Source: an uncultured Bacteroidota bacterium
Lineage (GTDB): Bacteria > Bacteroidota > Bacteroidia > UKL13-3
Length of the DNA: 64,000 nucleotides
Assembly: GCA_903850915.1 (NCBI GenBank)
Contig: CAINMV010000001.1
Location: forward strand, 44,557 to 108,556
Direction: 5' to 3'
Part shown: positions 37,705 through 45,061 of the stretch, one piece after another
Position numbering within the stretch: the stretch's first letter is position 1
Layout: every line of letters begins with the position of its first letter
Program-made: the position numbers and the translations under genes
Notes under the pieces: generated by a model
Database searches by the model: none
What the model was told of the DNA's origin: nothing
Seen by the model: only the letters and a program-made list of their open reading frames with translations

Positions 37705-37862
37705 CATTAGGCAGGTCTTCTGACTCGTCGTTCCTATTGCGCCTTCCCCTTTCAATGAAGCAGAGTGGCGATGAATGCAATAGGCATTTTTACGACTTAC
37801 AGCAGCGGGAACTGTTCAGGATTTCCACCTGATTCCCTTTTAATGAAACGCGAATTATATTC
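37705..37862 (-). promoter_or_regulatory. Cobalamin (adenosylcobalamin) riboswitch
   Basis: Read on the minus strand, the leader has the conserved aptamer blocks in order: GGGAATCAGGTGGAAATCC, CCCGCTGCTGTAAG, the GCCACTCTG B12-box, GGGGAAGGCG, and AGTCAGAAGACCTGCC at the 3' end. Together these are diagnostic of the cobalamin riboswitch. It lies about 130 nt before the BtuB-like start. Binding of adenosylcobalamin should repress the receptor. The following AT-rich 120 nt must hold the expression platform, but I see no obvious intrinsic terminator, so control of translation is more likely. Confidence 0.93.
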
Positions 37863-37884
37863 CACATTTCAACCAAATGCAATG

Positions 37885-37918
37885 CAAATGTAGTTTTATT
37901 TTTGACTTTTAAAGCCAA
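37885..37918 (-). promoter_or_regulatory. Promoter of the riboswitch-TonB receptor transcript
   Basis: Minus-strand TACATTTG (37885-37892) with TTG at 37916-37918, spacer 23 bp. It places the transcript start just before the riboswitch. Confidence 0.5.
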
Positions 37919-37952
37919 AAAACTAAAAGGTGGGTTTTAAAAGTCAAGATGA

Positions 37953-39287
37953 TTACTTCTTAGGTTTGTTGGGCCGTTTTTTTGGTTTCCCATACTTCTC
38001 ACGCATCAGTTGCTTGTGCGGAACTTTAGAGTTGGTTTTCTTGTTTTTCTCTTTTTTCTCGTGAAAGGCAGGACCGGCAGTACTTTTATCTGGTAATTTC
38101 ACTTTGATGTTCTTCATCTTTACCACAGGCATTTCCGAGGGCAAAAGAATTTCCGAGATTTCCACTTCCTTAGGCATTTCTAACATCGGGATCTGGTATT
38201 TCATTAGAGTTTCAATATTCTCTAAAAATTCTTTCTCTTGTGGCGAAATTAAAGTTATCGCGATACCATTTTTGTCGTATCGTCCAGTGCGTCCAATCCG
38301 ATGCATATAGCTTTCTGCTTCATCCGGTGTGTCGAAGTTTACTACATGGGTAACTTCATATACGTCTATCCCTCGAGCTACTATATCAGTAGCTATTAAG
38401 ACACGAAATACACCTTCTTTAAATTGATTTACTGCATTGAAACGATAGTTTTGAGCTTTATTGGAATGTATAACACCAACACGTTCTGGGAATAAACTTT
38501 CCATTTTCTCGAAAATAATATCGGCCATTGCCTTTGAAGCAGTAAAAACCAATACCTTGGTCATTTCACTTTCGCTTTTCAAAAGGTATTCTAGCAAATT
38601 TACTTTGGTGTTGAAATTAGGTACAATGTAACCTTGCTGATTGATGCTCTCTAATGGCGTGCCTGTAGGCGCTGCTTCAACTCGAATAGGGGCGTTAAAA
38701 TACTCTTCAATGAGTGCTTCAACACCTTCTGTAATGGTTGCTGAAAAAAGTAGATTCTGACGTTTCGGTAATGCATCCAAAAGATGCGTTAATTGAGGCC
38801 TAAATCCAAGACTAAGCATCTCATCAACTTCATCTATTACTAGTTTTTTTACTGTTTTTAACTTCAAAGTGCCATTAATTACCAATTCGAGCAGTCGTCC
38901 AGGTGTGGCTACAATTACATCCACTCCACTTTTTATTTCTTCAATTTGCGGATTAATACTAACACCACCAATAATACCGGTAACTTTTACATCCATGTAC
39001 CGAGTTAGCTTTTGAACCTCGGCAACTACTTGCATTACGAGTTCTCGCGTAGGTACTAAAATTAAAATTTGCGGTGCTTTTTGTTTGGCAAAAGTCCACT
39101 GTCGAAGGCAAGGTAAAAGATATGCAAATGTTTTACCAGTGCCTGTTTGGGCGATTCCAAGTACGTCCTTCCCCGACATAATAATAGAATATGCTTTAGC
39201 CTGAATCGGCGTTGGCGTATTAAACCCCAAATCGGAGAGCGCGTTTAAAAGGGGCTTATTAATATTCAGTTCTTCGAAGGTAATCAT
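37953..39287 (-). CDS. DEAD-box-family ATP-dependent RNA helicase with DEVD motif II
   Basis: 444 residues, RhlE-like. Motifs in order: Q-motif region FNTPTPIQ, AQTGTGKT (I), PTRELVMQV (Ia), ATPGRLLEL (Ib), VIDEVDEML (II), LLFSATI (III), VLVFTASK (IV), ATDIVARGIDVY (V) and HRIGRTGR (VI). Motif II reads DEVD instead of DEAD. The last 45 residues are Lys-rich (KEKNKKTNSKV, KPKKRPNKPKK), a likely RNA-binding tail. It unwinds RNA in ribosome assembly or decay. Upstream on this strand TACCTTCG (39306-39313) resembles the -7 box with one change. Confidence 0.92.
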   Translation of the reverse strand: MITFEELNINKPLLNALSDLGFNTPTPIQAKAYSIIMSGKDVLGIAQTGTGKTFAYLLPCLRQWTFAKQKAPQILILVPTRELVMQVVAEVQKLTRYMDVKVTGIIGGVSINPQIEEIKSGVDVIVATPGRLLELVINGTLKLKTVKKLVIDEVDEMLSLGFRPQLTHLLDALPKRQNLLFSATITEGVEALIEEYFNAPIRVEAAPTGTPLESINQQGYIVPNFNTKVNLLEYLLKSESEMTKVLVFTASKAMADIIFEKMESLFPERVGVIHSNKAQNYRFNAVNQFKEGVFRVLIATDIVARGIDVYEVTHVVNFDTPDEAESYMHRIGRTGRYDKNGIAITLISPQEKEFLENIETLMKYQIPMLEMPKEVEISEILLPSEMPVVKMKNIKVKLPDKSTAGPAFHEKKEKNKKTNSKVPHKQLMREKYGKPKKRPNKPKK

Positions 39288-39455
39288 GCGGTACTTATTG
39301 AACCGCGAAGGTAGTCATTATCTTTTTTACCGTTTTTGAGGCGTTAAGGTATTAATAAATTAGGTGTTAAGTATGGTAATGGTGCTCCTAATTTGTAATG
39401 AGGTAATTGTATTTTAAATCTGCTATTTCTAAAGAAAAAATATATTTTCGCATGT

Positions 39456-40823
39456 ATGAAACTCAGCAATCTTTTTATTGTTCTTTTTTGCACATTCGTG
39501 GCTAAAGCTCAAGTTAATTCCGACTCTGCCATGATAAAGCGTTTTTTCGATCGGGAATTGAGTAAAGGGCAATGTTATGATAATTTAAAGGAGCTATGTA
39601 AGGGCTATGGTAAGCGATTGAGTGGCTCACCCATTGCCGCAGGTGCGGTTGAATGGAGCTATAATAAAATGAAATCCTATGGTTTTGATAATATCTATAA
39701 GCAAGAAGTAATGGTACCGCACTGGGTGCGTGGCGTAAAGGAAAAAGCTACTTATCGTAAGTCGGATACAAGCAAAGTAGAACGTGTTGCCGTTTGTGCA
39801 CTAGGAGGAAGCATAGGTTGTAAAATTGAAGGTGCAGTAATAGAGGTAAACTCTTTTGAAGTATTGAAGGCATTAGGAAAAGAAAAAGTTAAGGGTAAAA
39901 TAATTTTCTTTAATCGACCAATGGATGATACTAATATCAACACTTTTGGGGCTTATAGTGGCGCTGTAAATCAGCGCAGCCGCGGTGCAAACGAAGCTTC
40001 ATTTATGGGTGCATCCGGTGTAATAGTTCGTTCTATGAGTTTAGGTTTAAATCGCTTTCCTCATACTGGTGCTATGATGCGCTATACCGATTCTGTTCCG
40101 AAAATCCCGGCATGTGCCATTAGCACAATGGATGCCGAAAAACTGAGCTCTGATTTAAGCAAGAATTCAAAATTAAAATTTGCTTTGGAGATGTCGAGTG
40201 AGTGGCTTCCAGATACGCTTTCGCATAATGTAATATGCGAGATAAAAGGAATCGAATTCCCTCAGGAAATTATAGTATTCGGCGGTCATCTTGATGCTTG
40301 GGATATGGCAGAAGGTGCTCACGATGATGGCGCGGGTGTGGTGCAATGCTTGGAAGCCTTACGTCTGTTTAAGGAACTTGGAATTCGCCCGAAACGAACG
40401 TTGCGATGCGTATTTTTCATGAATGAAGAGAATGGAATGAAAGGTGGTTTGAAATACGCTGAAGAGGCGAAGAAGAAAAATGAAAAAACAATTTTGGCCT
40501 TGGAAAGTGATGAAGGTGGCTTCACTCCACGTGGCTTTTCTTTCGATGCATCCGGTGACACTTTAAAAAGACTCATCAACTACAAAAGATTCTTTGAACC
40601 GTATTATATGTCCGATTTCCATGAAGGTGGCGGAGGAACTGATATTAGCCCACTAAAAGATCAGGGTACCGTATTAATGGATTTAAATCCCGACACGCAG
40701 CGTTATTTTGACTTTCATCATGCAGCAACGGATGTATTTCAAAGTGTTAATAAGCGCGAACTAGAACTGGGGGCTGCTGGAATTGCTTCCATGATTTATT
40801 TAATAGATAAATATGGGTTATAG
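39456..40823 (+). CDS. Secreted M28 family metallopeptidase (carboxypeptidase Q-like)
   Basis: 455 residues with signal peptide MKLSNLFIVLFCTFVAKAQ. A PA-type insert lies at about 120-230 (IIFFNRPMDDTN, GASGVIVRSM). The M28 catalytic part from about 270 shows zinc-ligand segments FGGHLDAWDMAEGAHDDGAG, FFMNEENGMKGG, LALESDEGGFTP and DFHHAATDV. It differs from the M28-PDZ protein at 31.6 kb, so it is not a recent duplicate. Its stop is one base from the end of the convergent cysteine desulfurase. Confidence 0.9.
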   Translation: MKLSNLFIVLFCTFVAKAQVNSDSAMIKRFFDRELSKGQCYDNLKELCKGYGKRLSGSPIAAGAVEWSYNKMKSYGFDNIYKQEVMVPHWVRGVKEKATYRKSDTSKVERVAVCALGGSIGCKIEGAVIEVNSFEVLKALGKEKVKGKIIFFNRPMDDTNINTFGAYSGAVNQRSRGANEASFMGASGVIVRSMSLGLNRFPHTGAMMRYTDSVPKIPACAISTMDAEKLSSDLSKNSKLKFALEMSSEWLPDTLSHNVICEIKGIEFPQEIIVFGGHLDAWDMAEGAHDDGAGVVQCLEALRLFKELGIRPKRTLRCVFFMNEENGMKGGLKYAEEAKKKNEKTILALESDEGGFTPRGFSFDASGDTLKRLINYKRFFEPYYMSDFHEGGGGTDISPLKDQGTVLMDLNPDTQRYFDFHHAATDVFQSVNKRELELGAAGIASMIYLIDKYGL

Positions 40824-40824
40824 G

Positions 40825-41961
40825 TTAATTCGACGGAACCTCTAGCATTTTCTTAAGCTTCTCAATCACAAAGTCAATCTCGGCTATGGTATTTTGTTTC
40901 CCAAAGCTAAACCGAACATTGCTACAGCTATCAGGCACGCCAATTGCACCTAGCACATGACTTCCAATGTCGCTTCCACTACTACAAGCGCTTCCACCGC
41001 TAGCACTGATACCTTCGATATCGAGTTTAAACAACATCATTTCGCTAACTGGAGAAGGGGGAAAGCAAACATTTAATACTAAGTAGGAGCTATTTCCTTC
41101 GGCATCTCCATTAAAACGAATGCCAGGGAAATTGCTTTTTAAAGAACTAATCATGTGTCGTTTTAAGCCTAAAACATAGTGATGCATTTGCTCCATTTCA
41201 CGATCAGCAATCTCTATTGCTTTAGCAAGGCCTGCGATTCCGTATACGTTTTCGGTTCCTCCGCGCATATTGCGCTCTTGAGATCCACCGGTAATCAAAG
41301 GATGGACTTTAATATCACTGCTTATATAGATGAAGCCAATTCCTTTTGGCCCATTAATTTTATGAGCGGCACAGGCTAAAAAATGAAGCTTCGTTTTTTG
41401 CAAGTCAATGCGAAAATGACCAATGGTTTGCACTGTATCGCTGTGGAAAATAGCATCATATTGCTGGCATAGTGCAGACACTCGGTCAATATCAAGGATG
41501 TTGCCTAGTTCGTTATTGGCATGCATTAATGACACAAAACTTCTTGGGTGCTTTTGCAATAGCAATTCTAAATCGGCCAAATCGACATGCCCATTAGGAA
41601 GGAGTTTAACCATTGAAAGTGTGATTTTGCCCTTCGTTTCTAGTTCTTGTAGCGTGTGTAATACAGCGTGATGCTCAATAGGAGAGGTTACGGCGTGGGT
41701 GAGTTTCAGGTCTTCAATGCCACAACGAATGGCCATGTTATCGGCTTCAGTTCCTCCACTAGTAAAGAATATTTCGCCAGGACTGCAATTTAGAAATTTC
41801 GCTATTGTTTTACGTGCTTTTTCTAATTCTGTTTTTATTTCGCGTCCATGAGTATGAATCGATGACGGATTACCGTAATAACGCTTCATTATATCTGTCA
41901 TTGAATCAATCACTTCAGGCACTAACGGCGTTGTCGCCGCATTGTCAAAATATACACGCAT
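40825..41961 (-). CDS. Cysteine desulfurase (NifS/IscS family)
   Basis: A 378-residue PLP enzyme that moves sulfur from cysteine to Fe-S cluster or tRNA thiolation pathways. It begins VYFDNAATTPLVPEV and has FTSGGTEADNMAIR. The PLP lysine is in CAAHKINGPKGIGFIY and the catalytic cysteine in SGGSACSSGSDIGSHVL. IscS or NifS cannot be told apart from sequence alone. No iscU, hscA or other partner is next to it. The box TAAATTCG (41966-41973, minus) just upstream is a one-base variant of the -7 element. Confidence 0.92.
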   Translation of the reverse strand: MRVYFDNAATTPLVPEVIDSMTDIMKRYYGNPSSIHTHGREIKTELEKARKTIAKFLNCSPGEIFFTSGGTEADNMAIRCGIEDLKLTHAVTSPIEHHAVLHTLQELETKGKITLSMVKLLPNGHVDLADLELLLQKHPRSFVSLMHANNELGNILDIDRVSALCQQYDAIFHSDTVQTIGHFRIDLQKTKLHFLACAAHKINGPKGIGFIYISSDIKVHPLITGGSQERNMRGGTENVYGIAGLAKAIEIADREMEQMHHYVLGLKRHMISSLKSNFPGIRFNGDAEGNSSYLVLNVCFPPSPVSEMMLFKLDIEGISASGGSACSSGSDIGSHVLGAIGVPDSCSNVRFSFGKQNTIAEIDFVIEKLKKMLEVPSN

Positions 41962-42114
41962 GGCGCGAATTTAAAGGAAACTTTATGAAAATCAAAGCTG
42001 AACCCTAGCAAAGTCATATTTTTATAACTTTCAAATTTATAGTGAACTGTTTCGTTATGAAAGCAGTAAAAGAAAAAACTTTATGAGTTTATTCCAAAAT
42101 TTGCAAATTAATTC

Positions 42115-42122
42115 TATCTTTG
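42115..42122 (+). promoter_or_regulatory. -7 element TATCTTTG for tRNA-Trp/secE/nusG
   Basis: Exact TAnnTTTG 54 bp before the tRNA. The nearest TTG is only 11 bp upstream (42101-42103), so the -33 half is uncertain. Confidence 0.5.
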
Positions 42123-42175
42123 CGCACCCTAAGAAAAAACCTGGGGGTAAAATCGTATTGATTTTACTTTATCAT

Positions 42176-42246
42176 AGGAGCATAGTTCAGTGGTAGAATA
42201 GCGGTCTCCAAAACCGTTGACCTAGGTTCGAATCCTAGTGCTCCTG
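42176..42246 (+). tRNA. tRNA-Trp (CCA anticodon)
   Basis: 71 nt cloverleaf. Acceptor AGGAGCA/TGCTCCT, D-arm with GTTCAGTGGTAGAAT, anticodon stem GCGGT/ACCGT with loop CTCCAAA (anticodon CCA), T-arm CCTAGGTTCGAATCCTAG, discriminator G. CCA is not encoded. It precedes secE by 29 bp, the common Bacteroidota order tRNA-Trp-secE-nusG. Confidence 0.97.
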
Positions 42247-42275
42247 CAGAAGAAATAAATTAAATTAGCAATAAA

Positions 42276-42461
42276 ATGAATACAATTCGTACCTGGTTTG
42301 GTGAGGTTTATGATGAAATGATGAACAAAGTTTCATGGCCTACCGCCGAAGAATTACAAGAAAGCACTGTCATCGTGCTTGTTGCTGCTATCATTTTAGC
42401 TGTTTGTATCAGCATCATTGATATCGTAACACACGTGATTCTGAACTTTTTATACAAATAA
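42276..42461 (+). CDS. secE: Preprotein translocase subunit SecE
   Basis: 61 residues, the short single-helix form. It has the amphipathic VYDEMMNKVSWPTAEELQES, whose VSWP motif is conserved, followed by one membrane helix (VIVLVAAIILAVCISIIDIV). SecE clamps SecY in the SecYEG channel. It lies between tRNA-Trp and nusG, with nusG 21 bp downstream. Confidence 0.96.
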   Translation: MNTIRTWFGEVYDEMMNKVSWPTAEELQESTVIVLVAAIILAVCISIIDIVTHVILNFLYK

Positions 42462-42482
42462 TAGTTTTAGCTATAACAAAAA

Positions 42483-43034
42483 ATGAGCAACGAAGAATCA
42501 CCGTATAAATGGTATGTGGTTAGGGCAATCAGCGGGCAAGAAAAGAAAGTTCAAGCTCGTATTGAACACGAATTGGAGAAAAACAATTTGAGTAGCTTTG
42601 TGCCAAAAATATTAATACCTACCGAAAAAGTATTTCAAGTTCGTAATGGCAAAAAAACATCCAAAGAAAAGAATTTGTTTCCTGGATATATCCTAATCGA
42701 AGCGGAATTAAAGGGTGAGGTGATGCCTACAATTAAGGGTATCAATGGTGTTGTTGATTTTCTTAAAGATGCCAAAGGACCAGTTCCTATGCGACTTTCA
42801 GAAATTAATAGATTATTAGGAATTGCCGATTTGGCTGCCGAAATGGGCGAGCAAATGGCAGAACCTTTCCTCGTTGGAGAAACGGTAAAAGTTATCGATG
42901 GCCCTTTCAATGGATTTACTGGTGAAATAAAAGAGGTACATGAAGATAAAAAGAAATTGAATGTGATGGTGAAAATTTTCGGAAGACCAACACCAATCGA
43001 GCTCGGATTTATGCAAGTCGAAAAAGAGGCGTAA
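42483..43034 (+). CDS. nusG: Transcription termination/antitermination protein NusG
   Basis: 183 residues. The N-terminal NGN domain starts KWYVVRAISGQEKKVQARIE and has KNLFPGYILIEAEL. The C-terminal KOW domain has GETVKVIDGPFNGFTGEIKEVHEDKKKL. It binds RNA polymerase, and links it to Rho and the ribosome. A strong terminator follows; rplK, which usually comes next, is absent. Confidence 0.97.
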   Translation: MSNEESPYKWYVVRAISGQEKKVQARIEHELEKNNLSSFVPKILIPTEKVFQVRNGKKTSKEKNLFPGYILIEAELKGEVMPTIKGINGVVDFLKDAKGPVPMRLSEINRLLGIADLAAEMGEQMAEPFLVGETVKVIDGPFNGFTGEIKEVHEDKKKLNVMVKIFGRPTPIELGFMQVEKEA

Positions 43035-43051
43035 TTTCCATTAATTATATC

Positions 43052-43085
43052 AAACCCGTTCCAGCAATGAAACGGGTTTTTTTTT
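43052..43085 (+). terminator. Terminator after nusG
   Basis: AAACCCGTT/AACGGGTTT 9-bp stem, 10-nt loop, T-run to 43085. It closes the tRNA-Trp-secE-nusG unit. Confidence 0.9.
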
Positions 43086-43179
43086 ATCTTTTGATCACTA
43101 AAAGTTAAGTTCGCAAGGGGTCATATTTTATAGTTGTTATTTTAACAACCGAAGTTCATAAAGTTAAAGCACAAAGTTT

Positions 43180-43187
43180 TATCTTTG
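43180..43187 (+). promoter_or_regulatory. -7 element TATCTTTG for pdhB
   Basis: Exact TAnnTTTG, 31 bp before the ATG at 43219. No convincing -33 TTG. Confidence 0.5.
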
Positions 43188-43218
43188 CTAGCTTAATTAA
43201 TATTTAGATTAAATTAAT

Positions 43219-44202
43219 ATGCGTCAAATACAATTTAGAGAAGCCTTACGTGAAGCGATGAATGAAGAAATGCGTCGCGATGAATCCGTTTTTATTATGG
43301 GTGAAGAAGTGGCTGAATACAATGGGGCTTATAAAGTAAGTCAAGGTATGTTGGAGGAATTTGGTGAGAAACGTGTTATTGATACACCTATTGCTGAGTT
43401 GGGGTTTGCTGGTATCGCAGTAGGTGCAGCCATGAATGGACTGCGTCCTGTGGTGGAATTTATGACCTTCAATTTCTCGTTGGTTGCGATCGACCAAATT
43501 ATTAATGCGGCCGCTAAAATGTTAAGTATGAGTGGTGGTCAGTTTGGTTGCCCTATGGTATTTCGTGGTCCAACGGCAAGTGCCGGACAATTGGGTGCAC
43601 AGCATTCTCAAGCCTTCGAAAATTGGTACGCGAACTGCCCTGGTTTAAAAGTAGTGGTTCCATCAAATCCCTATGATGCTAAAGGCTTGTTAAAGTCAGC
43701 AATTCGAGATAATGATGTCGTTATCTTTATGGAAAGCGAACAGATGTATGCCGATAAAGGAGATGTTCCAGAAGATGAGTATCTTATACCAATTGGAAAA
43801 GCAGAAGTGAAGAAAGCAGGAACGGATGTTACTATTGTTTCTTTTGGTAAAATTATTAAAGTAGTTTACCAAGCAGCTGAAATTTTAGAGAATGAAGGAA
43901 TTAGCTGTGAAATAATCGACCTAAGAACGGTTCGTCCACTCGATCACCAAACTATTGTTCATTCAGTTAAGAAAACAAATCGCCTGGTGATTGTAGAAGA
44001 GGCATGGCCACTAGCTTCTATTTCGTCTGAAATTACTTATCAAGTTCAAAAACACGCCTTCGATTATTTGGATGCGCCAATAAGCAGAATCACTACCCCT
44101 GATACTCCTTTAGGCTATGCTCCAACATTTGTTGAAGCTTTCTTGCCGAGCGTTACAAAGATTGTTACCGAGGTTAAAAAAGTAACTTATCGCAAGTCGT
44201 AG
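43219..44202 (+). CDS. pdhB: Pyruvate dehydrogenase E1 component, beta subunit
   Basis: 327 residues; pairs with E1-alpha to decarboxylate pyruvate. Motifs: VFIMGEEVAEYNGAYKVSQG, RVIDTPIAELGFAGIAVGAA, MTFNFSLVAIDQIINAAAK, the phenylalanine-rich GPTASAGQLGAQHSQ loop, and IDLRTVRPLDHQTI in the C-terminal domain. The TAxHSQ-type loop fits PDH more than branched-chain enzymes. No pdhA, E2 or E3 gene is adjacent. It is bounded by the nusG terminator upstream. Confidence 0.92.
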   Translation: MRQIQFREALREAMNEEMRRDESVFIMGEEVAEYNGAYKVSQGMLEEFGEKRVIDTPIAELGFAGIAVGAAMNGLRPVVEFMTFNFSLVAIDQIINAAAKMLSMSGGQFGCPMVFRGPTASAGQLGAQHSQAFENWYANCPGLKVVVPSNPYDAKGLLKSAIRDNDVVIFMESEQMYADKGDVPEDEYLIPIGKAEVKKAGTDVTIVSFGKIIKVVYQAAEILENEGISCEIIDLRTVRPLDHQTIVHSVKKTNRLVIVEEAWPLASISSEITYQVQKHAFDYLDAPISRITTPDTPLGYAPTFVEAFLPSVTKIVTEVKKVTYRKS

Positions 44203-44217
44203 TTTTAAATCTACTTA

Positions 44218-44280
44218 TTTAGTGACATTCTGTCGCTTATTGTTAGAATTCTTTGCATTGCATCCTCTTTTTAGTGACAT
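44218..44280 (+). promoter_or_regulatory. Paired TTTAGTGACAT direct repeats upstream of hsp20
   Basis: TTTAGTGACAT occurs at 44218-44228 and 44270-44280, start to start 52 bp, close to five helical turns. The first copy runs into GTGACATTCTGTCGC, a near inverted repeat. This could be an operator for the heat-shock gene. The function is inferred only from position and repetition. Confidence 0.35.
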
Positions 44281-44343
44281 AATTTCTTATTTTTAATTTG
44301 GTACCCATCTTGATGAAGTTGGAGAAAATTAAATAACATAATT

Positions 44344-44778
44344 ATGACACTTGTAAAATTTAAACCTGGATTCTCATTGATGGATTCAATGATTCCTAAT
44401 GCCTTTAGTAAAGCATTCGATTCTATGATGGATGAAAACTTTACCAAGCCAATTATTAACTTTACTCCAGCACTCGACATAGCAGAAGATGAGAGTGCCT
44501 ATTTTTTCTCGCTTTCATTAGCTGGATTGAAAAAAGAAGAAATAACAATCGACTTAAAAAACGATGTTTTAACAATTAGTGGAGAACGCAAGTTCGAAAA
44601 GAATGAAAACCATAAATTGCATCGGGTAGAAAGCTTTTATGGAAGCTTTACCAGAAACATAACGTTACCCGAAAATGTAAAATCAGAGGCTATTATGGCA
44701 GAGTTTACCAATGGCGTTTTGCTTCTTAATGTCCCTAAAGGTGATCTAGCTAAACCGAAATTTATTGCTATAAAATAA
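44344..44778 (+). CDS. Hsp20/alpha-crystallin family small heat-shock protein
   Basis: A 144-residue ATP-independent holdase. The alpha-crystallin domain (about 35-140) has FFSLSLAGLKKEEITIDLKN, VLTISGERKFEK, and the family-defining GVL of AEFTNGVLLLNVPK. The N-terminal arm is about 35 residues and the C-terminal extension short, ending PKFIAIK with an I-x-I-like motif. It forms oligomers and keeps unfolded proteins soluble. A terminator follows. Confidence 0.93.
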   Translation: MTLVKFKPGFSLMDSMIPNAFSKAFDSMMDENFTKPIINFTPALDIAEDESAYFFSLSLAGLKKEEITIDLKNDVLTISGERKFEKNENHKLHRVESFYGSFTRNITLPENVKSEAIMAEFTNGVLLLNVPKGDLAKPKFIAIK

Positions 44779-44795
44779 TTCTAGGGCATCCACAT

Positions 44796-44830
44796 AAAAA
44801 AGGTTACTTCATTACAAGTAGCCTTTTTTT
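44796..44830 (+). terminator. Terminator after hsp20
   Basis: 14-bp stem AAAAAAGGTTACTT/AAGTAGCCTTTTTT (one G-T pair) with a CATTAC loop and continuing T. Confidence 0.88.
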
Positions 44831-44997
44831 ATCAATATTATTGTTTGCGCTTTTGGGGTTACAGTAGCTTAATATTATTAGGCATCGTAATCTGTTTTTA
44901 GTTTGACTTTCAACTATTTTCTATTTGTCTTTTTTGTTTCCTTTATATAGCCAATGTGATATGGGTTCGGGCCAATAAAAAGCAATTTAAAAAGAAG

Positions 44998-45028
44998 TTG
45001 GATATTGCAACTCTTTTTCATACTTTTG
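44998..45028 (+). promoter_or_regulatory. Bacteroidota-type promoter for the PpiD-like gene
   Basis: TTG (44998-45000), 20-bp spacer, TACTTTTG (45021-45028). It contains the track's TTG start (45005), which proves that start is too early. Confidence 0.7.
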
Positions 45029-45061
45029 CACGCTTCAAAAAAAAATAAATTAATTAATTCT

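Noticed and set aside
45005-45061. Upstream 19-codon extension of the PpiD-like gene
   Set aside because: The TTG start sits between the -33 and -7 elements of the promoter.
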